DNA of 19,613 nt from JBFMAP01 sp964632135. GTDB taxonomy: Archaea; Micrarchaeota; Micrarchaeia; Burarchaeales; JBFMAP01. The notes below the pieces were generated by a model. It did no database searches, had not been told where the DNA came from, and saw only the letters and a list, made by a program, of their open reading frames with translations. The stretch spans positions 1 to 19,613 of the forward strand of contig CAZWEI010000020.1 of NCBI GenBank assembly GCA_964632135.1. Reading direction: 5' to 3'. Made by a program: the position numbers and the translations under genes. Of the stretch, positions 12,042 through 19,613 are shown one piece after another. The stretch's first letter is position 1. Every line of letters starts with the position of its first letter.

Positions 12042-13889
12042 CTACGCCTTGTCCTTTATTATCAGCCTCGGGAATATCCCGATCGCCTTAATCTCATCCA
12101 GCAGAAGTTTGAACGCGTAACTCATCTCGATGGGGTGCAGGCTCGTGCTGTCGCAGAGCGGGCAGTAGTCACGGTTCTTAATGTGGTCGTGAACCGCAAT
12201 CGAGCCGCATTTCTCGCAAACGAGCTCTGTGGTTTTATCCGACTCCTCGAGAAGCCTCTCGCGCAGGAGCATGCTCGCGCCGTAGCCTATGAGGCAGTCG
12301 CGCTCCATCTCCCCGAAACGAAGCCCTCCCTCGCGCGCCCTTCCCTCTGTGGGCTGGTGCGTGAGCAACTGCACAGGACCCCTGCTCCGGACGTGCATCT
12401 TGTTTGAAACTAGATGGTGCAATTTTTGGTAATAGATGACTCCGATGAAAATTTTCGAGTGGATTGGCTCGCCGGTTATCCCGTCATAGAGGGTTTCCTC
12501 CCCGTATTCGTTGAAACCATACTGCTCGAGCGTCTTCCTGAACTCCTCCTCCTTGTCGCCGTTGAACGCAGTTCCGTCAACCAATTTTCCGCTCATGCAC
12601 GCGGCCTTGCCCCCGAGCATCTCAAGAAGATGCCCTGCGGTCATTCTCGAGGGAATGGCGTGCGGGTTGATTATGAGGTCAGGGACGATTCCTGACTCTG
12701 TGAAGGGCATGTCCTCCTGGGGCGCGAGAAGCCCGATCACGCCTTTCTGCCCGTGGCGCGATGCGAACTTGTCGCCTGGCTCGGGTGTTTTCACGCTGCG
12801 GACCTTCACTTTCACGAGCTTGTTGCCAGAGGGGCTTTCAGTGAGAAGCACGGAATCGACGATGCCGTCCTCGCCGCTGCGAACGGTGACCGAGTTTTCC
12901 CTTTTCTTCTCCTCCGTGAGCCCGAACGCGCTTATCTCCTCCAAAAATCTCGGGGGAGAGGTCTTTCCAACGAGCACGTCCTTTGACTTCACGTCGCTCT
13001 CAGGAACGATGATTCCGTCCTCTCCCAAATTCCTGTACATGGATTCCTCGCGGTAGCCAGAGACGGTGGGCTCCGGAATTTCAAACTTATCTTTCTGACC
13101 GCCGGGGTATCTCCTTTCCTCTGTCTCGTACGTCTTGTAGAACGCAGAGCGGCCGAGCGCGCGGTCCACGGCGTTCCTGTTCATCACCACGCCGTCGCCC
13201 ATGTTGTAACCGTAATAACTCGTTATCGCGACGACGAAGTTCTGCCCAGCCGGCCTGTCCGAGAATTTTAAGTAGCGGTAGGGGCGCGTCTGCGTGAGGG
13301 GCTGCTGGGGGTAGTACATGAAGTGCGCGCGCGAATCCATCCTGATGTTGAAGTTGCTCGCGTACAGCCCCAAGGACTGCTTGCTCATCGCGCACGCCAT
13401 CGTGATTCTCGGGGAGGAATTGTACTCGGGAAACGGAAGCTGCGCGACCGTGACGCCCACAATGGAAATGGGGTCGATTTCAAGGTGCGTGTGCTCAGGG
13501 GTGAGTTCTTTCTCGCTGAGCGCGACGTACGCGTGGTCGTCCTCCTCCTCCGCATCCAAATACTCCACGACACCCATTTTTACCAAGTCCGCCCAGGAGA
13601 GTTCGCGCGCAGTGAGTTTTTTCTTCAATTCGTCCGTGAGTTTTGATTTTCCGTTCTCGACGACAACGTAGGGGCGGCGCGCGCGGCCCGCGTCCGTGTT
13701 GATGTAGAGCTCGCCTGTCCTCGGGTGGTGCGCGAAGTTCGCCTCTGAGCTTATCTCGCCCTTCCTCCTCATCTCTAGCAGCGCCTTGATGAGTTCCTCG
13801 CCTTTCGGGTGGAACCCCACGAGCCTTCCGTTCACGTACGTCGCGGTCCGGTCTATCCTCGGCCGCTCCCTTCTCTTTTTCTTCACCAT
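12042..13889 (-). CDS. rpoB1: DNA-directed RNA polymerase subunit B' (Rpo2C)
   Basis: Protein of 615 residues, the C-terminal half of the second-largest subunit. Present are YYGYNMGDGVVMNRNAVDRA, GDKFASRHGQKGV (about 372-384), the GPVQLLTHQPTEGRAREGGL segment with RFGEMERD following, and a C-terminal zinc motif CEKC...CPLC. TTG codons at 13907 and 13904 are in frame upstream, but the ATG at 13889 (MVKKKRRERP) has GGTG about 6 nt upstream and fits better. The B subunit is split into B'' and B', as in many euryarchaea. Confidence 0.97.
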   Translation of the reverse strand: MVKKKRRERPRIDRTATYVNGRLVGFHPKGEELIKALLEMRRKGEISSEANFAHHPRTGELYINTDAGRARRPYVVVENGKSKLTDELKKKLTARELSWADLVKMGVVEYLDAEEEDDHAYVALSEKELTPEHTHLEIDPISIVGVTVAQLPFPEYNSSPRITMACAMSKQSLGLYASNFNIRMDSRAHFMYYPQQPLTQTRPYRYLKFSDRPAGQNFVVAITSYYGYNMGDGVVMNRNAVDRALGRSAFYKTYETEERRYPGGQKDKFEIPEPTVSGYREESMYRNLGEDGIIVPESDVKSKDVLVGKTSPPRFLEEISAFGLTEEKKRENSVTVRSGEDGIVDSVLLTESPSGNKLVKVKVRSVKTPEPGDKFASRHGQKGVIGLLAPQEDMPFTESGIVPDLIINPHAIPSRMTAGHLLEMLGGKAACMSGKLVDGTAFNGDKEEEFRKTLEQYGFNEYGEETLYDGITGEPIHSKIFIGVIYYQKLHHLVSNKMHVRSRGPVQLLTHQPTEGRAREGGLRFGEMERDCLIGYGASMLLRERLLEESDKTTELVCEKCGSIAVHDHIKNRDYCPLCDSTSLHPIEMSYAFKLLLDEIKAIGIFPRLIIKDKA

Positions 13890-13918
13890 ATGAACACCAA
13901 TCAACAAACATCAATCGT

Positions 13919-15379
13919 CTAGAGTGTGACGCCCATTTTCTTCAGTATTTCCTCGATTGTTTTCTCATCTTCGCCAGTGGAAATCTCGCAGAGCAGAGCC
14001 ATGTTCTTCACGAGCGCGCACGAGGGCCCCTCAGGAGACTCGTTCGGGCAGAGTTTTCCCCAATGAGTTCCGTGAAGGTCCCGCGCCTTGAAGTGCGGGT
14101 GCTTCCTGCTGAGCGGGGAAATAATTCTTCGCAAGTGCGAGACGCTCGAGAGGTAGTTCGTGCGGTCGAGAAGCTGGGAGACTCCGGTCTGCCCGGCTAT
14201 CCAGTTCCCAGTCGCCATCGAGTAGCGTATCCTTTCGCTGAGCGCGTCAGGCCGCACGAGCGTCTGCGCAACGAGTTTCCTCCCGCGCGCAAAAGCCCTC
14301 TCGGCCTGGTACGCGACGTCCTTTATGAGAAACTGGAACGCGTACCTGAAAAGCTCCTCCATCAGGTTTCCGGTGAGTTTGATTCTCTTGTTGGAATAAT
14401 GGTCCTTGTCGTCCTCGAGAGTTTTCCTGTAGGCGACGTGAATCGTTCTCTCGGCCATCTTGCACAAATAGTACGCTTTCGCGAGCCTGTCCTTGGGCTC
14501 CACGCCGATGTGCGGGAGGACGTAACTGTCAAACAAAACCTCGGCGCGCTTGAGACGGTACTCGGCAGCCTGGCCAGGAGCGGCTTTCTTTCCAATGGAG
14601 TCGATCGCCTGCTGGGCGTTCTTCGCCTCCTCATCCTCGAGGTTCAGAAGCATGTCGTTCTGCACGTGGAGGGCGCCGGAGAATGCCGCCAGGATGTCCT
14701 TCTCCTTTTCGAGCCCGAGCGCGCGCACAACCGCGACGAGCGAGAGGTCCTTGGGCGCTGCTGGAAACACCACGCCGAGAAGCCCGTCGCTCCCGCGCTC
14801 GACAACGCATCTCGCGCGGAAACCGAAGCGCGTGGAGAACACCTTCGCCGTCACGAGCGCGCCCTCCTTCTCCTTCGAGACCATGATGCGGTTGGGCGCG
14901 AGGTCCTCTATGCTCACGAGAACCCTCTCGCTCCCGTTGATGAGGAAGTAGCCGCCGGGGTCGTCCGGGTCCTCGCCTGCCTCTATGAGCTCGTCCGCGT
15001 TCATGCTCTCAAGGTGGCACAACTTGGATTTCACCATCACTGGGAGCTCTCCGATGAACACTTCGGAATAACCCCTTCGCTCTATCCCATTGTGAATCGG
15101 TATGATTTCAAGAAAAAGCGGCGCTGCGTACGTGAGGTCCCTCATCCGCGCCTCCATCGGGAGTATCGCGCGCCTCGAGCCGTCTGCCTCGACTATCATC
15201 GGCTTTTCGAGCCTTATCTTCCCGAACTTCAATTTGTAGCCCTCGATGTTCGGCTCCACGTGCCCGACCTTGTTGATGACGTCCTGTATGCCGAACTGTA
15301 CGAACTTGTTGTACGAGTCAAGATGCTGGCGGACGAGCTTGTTGTCCCTGAAATACGCCTCTAACAATTCCTCTGTCAT
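13919..15379 (-). CDS. rpoB2: DNA-directed RNA polymerase subunit B'' (Rpo2N)
   Basis: Protein of 486 residues, the N-terminal half of the second-largest subunit. It begins MTEELLEAYFRDNKLVRQHL and contains the lobe/fork elements GGYFLINGSERVLVSIEDLA and NRI, then LSSVSHLRRIISPL and the closing HGTHWGKLCPNESPEGPSCA. The frame extends upstream into rpoH, but the ATG at 15379 matches the family start, with GGTG nearby. 20 nt after rpoH and 29 nt before rpoB'. Confidence 0.97.
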   Translation of the reverse strand: MTEELLEAYFRDNKLVRQHLDSYNKFVQFGIQDVINKVGHVEPNIEGYKLKFGKIRLEKPMIVEADGSRRAILPMEARMRDLTYAAPLFLEIIPIHNGIERRGYSEVFIGELPVMVKSKLCHLESMNADELIEAGEDPDDPGGYFLINGSERVLVSIEDLAPNRIMVSKEKEGALVTAKVFSTRFGFRARCVVERGSDGLLGVVFPAAPKDLSLVAVVRALGLEKEKDILAAFSGALHVQNDMLLNLEDEEAKNAQQAIDSIGKKAAPGQAAEYRLKRAEVLFDSYVLPHIGVEPKDRLAKAYYLCKMAERTIHVAYRKTLEDDKDHYSNKRIKLTGNLMEELFRYAFQFLIKDVAYQAERAFARGRKLVAQTLVRPDALSERIRYSMATGNWIAGQTGVSQLLDRTNYLSSVSHLRRIISPLSRKHPHFKARDLHGTHWGKLCPNESPEGPSCALVKNMALLCEISTGEDEKTIEEILKKMGVTL

Positions 15380-15399
15380 GTTGGCACCAATTTCAAAAT

Positions 15400-15651
15400 T
15401 TATTTGATTACCAGACGGTAGTAGATGTTCTCGCACGTGAAGTCCTTTCGAGCTATTTTTATTATGTCGCCCTCTTTCGCCCCGATCGCCTTCACGACGG
15501 TGTCGCTCGCGAATATCTTAGGCAGCTGCTGGCGCGTGATTTTAAAAGAAGCGAGAATGCCCTCCTCCTCGGATTTGGGAAGTATTGAATGCTCAGGCAC
15601 GAGGACATGAGATAGGATATCCTTACGTTCGCTCAACGCACCACCACTCAT
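15400..15651 (-). CDS. rpoH: DNA-directed RNA polymerase subunit H (Rpo5)
   Basis: Protein of 83 residues. The family core HVLVPEHSILPKSEEEGILA, then the LPKIFASDTVVKAIGAKEGD stretch and the closing IYYRLVIK are clear. It forms the lower jaw of archaeal RNA polymerase, homologous to the C-terminal domain of eukaryotic Rpb5. The start is uncertain: ATG 15651 is used, but a TTG at 15639 preceded by GGTGGTG would give 79 residues, closer to the common length. First gene of the polymerase cluster, with a good TATA box at 15719-15726. Confidence 0.94.
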   Translation of the reverse strand: MSGGALSERKDILSHVLVPEHSILPKSEEEGILASFKITRQQLPKIFASDTVVKAIGAKEGDIIKIARKDFTCENIYYRLVIK

Positions 15652-15718
15652 CACCACTGAACCACGGCTAATACCACCGCTAGAACTCGATTGGGTTAAT
15701 GGTTTTTGAAGGGAAAAA

Positions 15719-15726
15719 TATATAAA
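15719..15726 (-). promoter_or_regulatory. TATA box for the RNA polymerase/ribosomal cluster
   Basis: TTTATATA on the minus strand within GTTTTATATATTTTT, with a purine-rich BRE-like CAAAAG just upstream. Predicted start near 15696, giving a leader of about 45 nt to the rpoH ATG. It is the only strong promoter seen upstream of the long minus-strand gene run. Confidence 0.7.
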
Positions 15727-15792
15727 ACTTTTGCGGAAGTCCGCGGATTGACGAACACGCGCTGGGGCGCGGCGCACGATGGACTCGCGCGC

Positions 15793-17046
15793 TCATATGC
15801 TCGTTGCCCTGTATGACTTCGCCTCTCTGCCGAAAATGACCTCCATCGCGCCCATCGCCATCGCGAAGTTCTCGTTGTCGCCGGGTATTATGATTATGGG
15901 TTTGTTTGTCCACTCTATCATTTTCACTAAATCCGCGTTGAACCTCGCTGAATTCGTCATACCGCCTGTCAGGACTATCGCGTCCACGTCGCCGTTTAAA
16001 ACCATCAGCTGATAACCGATGTTGCCCGCGACCTCGCGCAGGAGCTTCCCGTAAACCGCAATCGCGTGGTTGTCCACGGAATCAACCAACTCGTAAACTT
16101 TCTTCAAATCATTTGTGCCGAGCTCGCCCATTACCCCGCCTTTTTTCATTATCCTGTTCGTGAGTTCCACTTTGAGCGCGGTTGCTTTTTCGCCGGCATA
16201 AAGTTCCAATTTTGCTCCGTCCAACGCAGCGCCTGTTGTGAGCGTTAGAACCTCCAGCACCGCTTTTTTGAGTTGTTCCGCTGAATATGTTACGGGGTGT
16301 ATAGGCATCACGTGCGAGGCGTCCATTGAGAATATCTCGCCTTGTCTCTCGTTTACCTCTATGGCCTTTCCCCTGAGATGCGCGGCTATCGTTATTCCCG
16401 CGCCCATGTGCGCAACGACCATGTTCACGTGGTTATAACTGACTTTGAGTTCGTTCGCGGCTATCTTCGCGGCTATTTTGTGGTTGAGCGCGTGGAACGC
16501 GCGCCGATTCGGCCATTCTGGAACGCCGGAAATCTCGGAGACCGGATCAAATTCATACGTGCTCACGGGGTTTACGACAAGCCTCATGCCTTCTGGAACG
16601 CCGAACTCGCTGCCTATCTGGTACGCAATCGGGGCGCCGAGATTCGATGGGTGTGGCCGTTTTCCCTCGGAAAGCGCATGTTCCAGCATCTTGCTGTCTA
16701 TTACGTATACTCCGCTTGGAACAGGCTTGAGGTTGGAACCCCCTCTTCCGACAACTGATGTCAAACGAATTACGTTCGCTTCCTTGAGAAATTCTTTTAC
16801 GAGATTAGCCCTGAATATCGCATCCTCGCCTGGATTTTTTGGAATCTCGTCGGGTTTGTGCGATATGATTTTATCCGCGATGGGCTCGAATCCATTGAAA
16901 AGCACGATTTTTGTGGAGGTAGCGCCTGGATTGATTGTCAGAATGTTATTCGGTACGCCGCTGATTTGCGCCTTTCTGGCGGAAAACACAGATGCTAATT
17001 TGTTTCTAGCCTCGGCAATATCGACCGTCTTGCACGTACTCGCCAT
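15793..17046 (-). CDS. Butyrate-kinase-like ASKHA family kinase, divergent
   Basis: Protein of 417 residues with the acetate/butyrate kinase fold signatures: ILTINPGATSTKIVLF (35-50), VVGRGGSNLKP (98-108), SEISGVPEWPNRRAFHALNH (170-189), VAHMGAGITIAAH (211-223), LGTND (309-313) and LTGGM (359-363). Family members are about 355 residues. This one has about 30 extra residues at the N-terminus and a longer region between HMGAG and LGTND. Where butyrate kinases usually have the SPERSG motif with its conserved Arg, this protein reads SMDASH (240-245). The usual reaction is ATP plus an acid to an acyl phosphate, but the substrate here is uncertain. ATG 17046 has GGGGTG 6 nt upstream and a TATA box at 17090-17097. 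It follows the CoA synthesis gene for phosphopantothenate synthetase by 81 nt. Confidence 0.83.
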   Translation of the reverse strand: MASTCKTVDIAEARNKLASVFSARKAQISGVPNNILTINPGATSTKIVLFNGFEPIADKIISHKPDEIPKNPGEDAIFRANLVKEFLKEANVIRLTSVVGRGGSNLKPVPSGVYVIDSKMLEHALSEGKRPHPSNLGAPIAYQIGSEFGVPEGMRLVVNPVSTYEFDPVSEISGVPEWPNRRAFHALNHKIAAKIAANELKVSYNHVNMVVAHMGAGITIAAHLRGKAIEVNERQGEIFSMDASHVMPIHPVTYSAEQLKKAVLEVLTLTTGAALDGAKLELYAGEKATALKVELTNRIMKKGGVMGELGTNDLKKVYELVDSVDNHAIAVYGKLLREVAGNIGYQLMVLNGDVDAIVLTGGMTNSARFNADLVKMIEWTNKPIIIIPGDNENFAMAMGAMEVIFGREAKSYRATSI

Positions 17047-17089
17047 TCAAACACCCCTTTAGAATAAGTATCAGTATTTGCCGGAGAAA

Positions 17090-17097
17090 ATTTATAA
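17090..17097 (-). promoter_or_regulatory. TATA box for the butyrate-kinase-like gene
   Basis: TTATAAAT on the minus strand. A start about 27 nt downstream gives a leader of about 20 nt that contains the GGGGTG ribosome-binding site. It suggests this gene is transcribed independently of the CoA genes upstream. Confidence 0.6.
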
Positions 17098-17127
17098 TCA
17101 TTTCCCGCGGGAGCTGCGCGCGGACAA

Positions 17128-17910
17128 CTAACGCAAACCTTCCCTAATCATTCTCTCGCTCTCCCTCAGATTGCGCGCGTTGTCGAAATTGCGAAGTGCG
17201 CGCTCGAGTAAAGCTCTGCTTTGCGAGAATTTTCGCCGCGAGGCGAAAGGTTCGAGCGCGCTTCGAGGCTTGTACCGTAATTTTTTTATTTTCTTCGTTA
17301 TATTCGGAATTGCACGCATGATATTGTCTACTATAGTTATGTCCGCAGTTTTAGAAGTGCGCGAGAGGGGGTTGAGGTCGATTGCGATGACCGTTTTTCC
17401 TAGTTTCTTGAGCGCGGCGGTCCTGTCGCCGTCCTCCAAGGGAACCAGAACGACGTCCGCGCGCCATATGCCCTTGGAACTCACGCGCGCGCGGGCGGAG
17501 TGGATCCGCGGAAGCATTTTATCTGGGGCAACGCCCTCGATTTTTTCCCCGAATTTCGCAAACAACTGCGCTATTTTTTTCTCGCGAGTTTTTGTCCTGT
17601 GAAACAAATTAACCTCTATCTTCGCGTTCGATGCGCGCGCAAGTTCGACGATTTCTTTCGGGCAGAGCGCTGCCACGTTTCCATTAACGGAAATTACGGG
17701 GTACTTCGCGAGGAGAAGGGAAGCCGCTGCCGCCTCGCTCGCGCGGTCTGCGGTTTTTGTTGTGCGCTCGCCAAGGAGATAATCGAACGCCTCGCCCCTC
17801 CCGTGCGCTATGAGCCCGTGCGTGGAGGCTATGCCAGAGCGCACGCCGCGCGCAAGCGCCTCGCGCTCGCGAAGCGAGATATAGCGGGGGTGGAGTTTCG
17901 AGGGTTTCAA
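17128..17910 (-). CDS. Phosphopantothenate synthetase (4-phosphopantoate--beta-alanine ligase)
   Basis: Protein of 260 residues of the archaeal PPS family, which condenses 4-phosphopantoate with beta-alanine using ATP to give 4'-phosphopantothenate in CoA synthesis. Recognisable are HPRYISLREREALARGV, GLIAHGRGEAFDYLLGE (about 32-48), VNGNVAALCP, and IAIDLNPLSRTSKTADITIV with the following DNIMRA. The start is TTG at 17910: GGTGAT lies about 4 nt upstream and no ATG is nearby. It is 18 nt after the lipoprotein gene and downstream of pantoate kinase, the enzyme that supplies its substrate. Confidence 0.93.
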   Translation of the reverse strand: MKPSKLHPRYISLREREALARGVRSGIASTHGLIAHGRGEAFDYLLGERTTKTADRASEAAAASLLLAKYPVISVNGNVAALCPKEIVELARASNAKIEVNLFHRTKTREKKIAQLFAKFGEKIEGVAPDKMLPRIHSARARVSSKGIWRADVVLVPLEDGDRTAALKKLGKTVIAIDLNPLSRTSKTADITIVDNIMRAIPNITKKIKKLRYKPRSALEPFASRRKFSQSRALLERALRNFDNARNLRESERMIREGLR

Positions 17911-17928
17911 CCTATCACCGAAAAAGGG

Positions 17929-18561
17929 TTATTCCGCGCTCGCCACGTCGCTCAGGACTTCAGTGGTCGTCCTGCTTATCGGCCCTATGTCGCGCGCGAT
18001 CGCGCCGACAATATCGACGTCGGTGGTGGCGTTTGCTATCGCGATTGATTTCGACGCGAGGTCGAGCATCTTGTCCCTTATGAGAGTGCATTTTCCAGCG
18101 TCCGTTGCTCTTGCCTCCTTGCCTATACGCTCGAGAGTCGAGTTGAGCGAGCCAACCGCGGTTATCAACGCATCCTTTTTTATGTCCCCGCCGGTGTAAG
18201 CCACTGTGGCGTCGAGCACCGCGGTGGTGTTCTTGAAAATGTCGTCAAGCCATATCGAGACCTTCAGCCTGTACGCAAGACTGCAGACCGGGGCCGTCTC
18301 GTTCGTGGCGTTTGCTGTTTCGTTTGTTGCTGTCGCACACAAACTCAGGTCGTCAACTCCTCTCCCGTCGGGGCACACGAACTTCGGCGGGGTCGCGGGC
18401 GGCTTCGCTGTCCGGTTGGTGAACGGACGCGCAGGGCACTTGTTCAGCGAGTCGACGACGGAGCCATCCGAGCACACGTATTTCTGCGATGTGCAGCCGA
18501 ATGAGAGCAGCAAAACTGCGACAACCGCGGCAAATGCGAGCGCGAGAACGAACTTCCGCAC
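17929..18561 (-). CDS. Small secreted lipoprotein with paired Cys mini-repeats and many N-glycosylation sequons
   Basis: Protein of 210 residues, not recognised as a named family. A signal peptide (MRKFVLALAFAAVVAVLLL) ends in the lipobox LSFGC, with Cys23 as the likely lipid anchor. Two short repeats follow, YVCSDGSVVDSLNKC (28-42) and FVCPDGRGVDDLSLC (61-75), each with two Cys separated by 11 residues; I infer small disulphide loops. NxT sequons are frequent (NRT, NET, NAT, NET, NTT, NST, NAT). The C-terminal half looks helical. Start is GTG 18561 with GGTG five bases upstream. It sits between pantoate kinase (43 nt) and phosphopantothenate synthetase (18 nt), though a surface protein has no evident role in CoA synthesis. 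Confidence 0.8.
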   Translation of the reverse strand: MRKFVLALAFAAVVAVLLLSFGCTSQKYVCSDGSVVDSLNKCPARPFTNRTAKPPATPPKFVCPDGRGVDDLSLCATATNETANATNETAPVCSLAYRLKVSIWLDDIFKNTTAVLDATVAYTGGDIKKDALITAVGSLNSTLERIGKEARATDAGKCTLIRDKMLDLASKSIAIANATTDVDIVGAIARDIGPISRTTTEVLSDVASAE

Positions 18562-18603
18562 GGGAACACCAAAATTCTTCTACGTTTATGGTATTTATCT
18601 CTA

Positions 18604-19461
18604 TCACTCTTTTAAAAGGCGCGCGCCGTCTGCGCTTATCTCTGAAATCACCACGTTTTCTGTGAACGCGTGGCACGCCGAGGCTGCTGCCTCAGGCTCG
18701 CGCGTTAGCACGAAAACCGTCTCGCCGAGCATCGCCATGCTGCCGTCCTTAATCTTCAAAAGCGCGCGCTCAATCGGCTTCGCGAGCCCTGTCCCGAGCG
18801 CGAACCTGCGCGAGAGGAAGATGAAATTCTCAACCGAGGAATTGCGCGCGAAATCCCTGAGACACGCGGCGCCTGCCTCGTTTATTTTTTTCTTCCAATT
18901 TTCGTCGCGTATTATTTTGCTCGTGGAGAGCGGGTTGAGGAACGCGCACACCGCGCGGAAATCATCATCAATGCCGATGCGCTCGACCGCGTCGAAGTCG
19001 CCCGGCTCGCGCCGAAGAAGGAAGCCGCCGTGGGACTGCGCGATGACCGCGCCCAATCCGGTTCCGCGCTCAATCTCCGCGAGGTGCGCGATTCGTTTCG
19101 CGGCGTCCTCGCTCACGGCGCGCAGGCATTTATTCAACGCGAGCGAGAGCGAGAGAGCGCCTGCCGCGCTCATCCCCAAACCGTAACCAACTGGAACTTC
19201 GCTGACATGCTCGACACGAACAAACAATCGCTCTCGCGCTATTTTGGCGTATCTCGCAATAACTGCTTTTGAGACAGGCGCATCGTCGCGTGCGCCGTTT
19301 ATCGTTATCTCTATCCCGTCCCCATCACCAAGTTCAACGCGCGTGCTCATCCCCTTTTTCAAATTTACTCCCGCGCCCGCGGAGCCATTATCAAAAATCT
19401 GGAAGAAGCCGGTGATGTGCGCAGGCGAGAAGGCGCGCGCGCGCGAAATTGTGCCGGGCAT
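18604..19461 (-). CDS. Pantoate kinase (GHMP superfamily, archaeal CoA pathway)
   Basis: Protein of 285 residues that phosphorylates pantoate to 4-phosphopantoate. The N-terminus ARAFSPAHITGFFQI and GSAGAGVNL are typical of archaeal pantoate kinase. The GHMP ATP-binding loop PVGYGLGMSAAGA is at 90-102. A conserved GTGLGAVIAQSHGGFLLRREPG segment follows in the middle. TTG at 19470 is an alternative start. ATG 19461 fits the family, and no proper Shine-Dalgarno motif precedes it, so the mRNA may be leaderless from the AT-rich divergent promoter. First gene of a CoA group with phosphopantothenate synthetase two genes downstream. Confidence 0.92.
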   Translation of the reverse strand: MPGTISRARAFSPAHITGFFQIFDNGSAGAGVNLKKGMSTRVELGDGDGIEITINGARDDAPVSKAVIARYAKIARERLFVRVEHVSEVPVGYGLGMSAAGALSLSLALNKCLRAVSEDAAKRIAHLAEIERGTGLGAVIAQSHGGFLLRREPGDFDAVERIGIDDDFRAVCAFLNPLSTSKIIRDENWKKKINEAGAACLRDFARNSSVENFIFLSRRFALGTGLAKPIERALLKIKDGSMAMLGETVFVLTREPEAAASACHAFTENVVISEISADGARLLKE

Positions 19462-19473
19462 AATTACCAAATG

Positions 19474-19488
19474 CTTATATATTATAAG
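19474..19488. promoter_or_regulatory. Shared divergent promoter of pantoate kinase and histidyl-tRNA synthetase
   Basis: CTTATATATTATAAG is nearly its own reverse complement, so one AT element could provide TATA boxes in both directions. The two start codons are only 64 nt apart. Predicted starts fall near 19507 on the plus strand and near the pantoate kinase ATG on the minus strand. Confidence 0.55.
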
Positions 19489-19525
19489 AAAATTAATAAT
19501 CCCTGCCTATGGAGTTTGATGTTTT

Positions 19526-19613
19526 ATGCCGGAAATAAACAGCCCGCGCGGGACGCGCGACTTCATTCAGGAGGACGCGCTCCTTCGCGCGCGCGTAGTG
19601 AGAAAAATAGAAA
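19526..19613 (+). CDS. hisS: Histidyl-tRNA synthetase, N-terminal fragment (cut by window end)
   Basis: The frame from ATG 19526 runs to the end of the window without a stop and reads MPEINSPRGTRDFIQEDALL. PRGTRDF followed by an acidic residue pair is the N-terminal signature of class II histidyl-tRNA synthetases, where it shapes the active site. GGAGTTTGAT (19511-19520) lies five bases upstream as ribosome-binding site. An ATG at 19509 in another frame gives only nine codons and is ignored. Only 29 codons are visible. Confidence 0.85.
   Translation, partial: MPEINSPRGTRDFIQEDALLRARVVRKIE

Noticed and set aside
14063..15364. Plus-strand open frame (433 codons) antisense to rpoB''
   Set aside because: Shadow frame of a real RNA polymerase gene with no recognisable motifs and no ribosome-binding site.
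18206..19186. Plus-strand frame (326 codons) across the lipoprotein and pantoate kinase genes
   Set aside because: Ser/Arg/Ala-rich translation without domain features, spanning two well-supported minus-strand genes.

Overview
The window is archaeal. The main evidence is a minus-strand cluster of split archaeal RNA polymerase genes in the order rpoH, rpoB'', rpoB', rpoA', rpoA'', followed by eL30, an archaeal NusA made only of two KH domains, uS12, uS7 and EF-2. It also holds the archaeal-type CoA pathway enzymes pantoate kinase and phosphopantothenate synthetase. Promoters look archaeal (TATA boxes about 25-30 nt before starts, some apparently leaderless). Many internal starts have GGTG or GTGAT Shine-Dalgarno motifs, and TTG or GTG starts occur. 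The backbone is GC-rich. The lineage is probably euryarchaeal or DPANN; I cannot place it more precisely from sequence alone.

Layout. Positions 1-2071 (plus): a tightly packed MNT nucleotidyltransferase / HEPN toxin-antitoxin pair, followed with almost no gap by an RNase J-like metallo-beta-lactamase nuclease. Positions 2094-4319: an AT-richer accessory island. It starts with a minus-strand gene remnant that joins the first residues of a DnaQ-like exonuclease to the last 25 residues of an EF-2. It then carries plus-strand genes for a winged-helix regulator (leaderless, with a perfect 10-bp palindrome at its promoter), a YwgA/Panacea-like protein, a MazF/PemK-like toxin and a small calcineurin-like phosphoesterase, followed by a group of short inverted repeats. 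Positions 4320-15651 (minus): the RNA polymerase and translation cluster, with EF-2 last. Positions 15793-19461 (minus): a divergent butyrate-kinase-like ASKHA kinase, phosphopantothenate synthetase, a small lipoprotein and pantoate kinase. Positions 19526-19613 (plus): the first 29 codons of histidyl-tRNA synthetase, divergent from pantoate kinase across a short, nearly palindromic TATA region.

The most notable point is that the toxin-antitoxin-like island sits exactly between the real 3' end of the EF-2 gene and a second, diverged EF-2 3' end in the same orientation. This is what insertion or recombination at the 3' end of a conserved gene would leave. Within the island, a MazF-like toxin is paired with a Panacea/YwgA-like protein and a winged-helix repressor instead of a recognisable MazE. 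No CRISPR array, rRNA, tRNA, integrase or transposase was seen, and no stretch over 300 bases lacks a gene.
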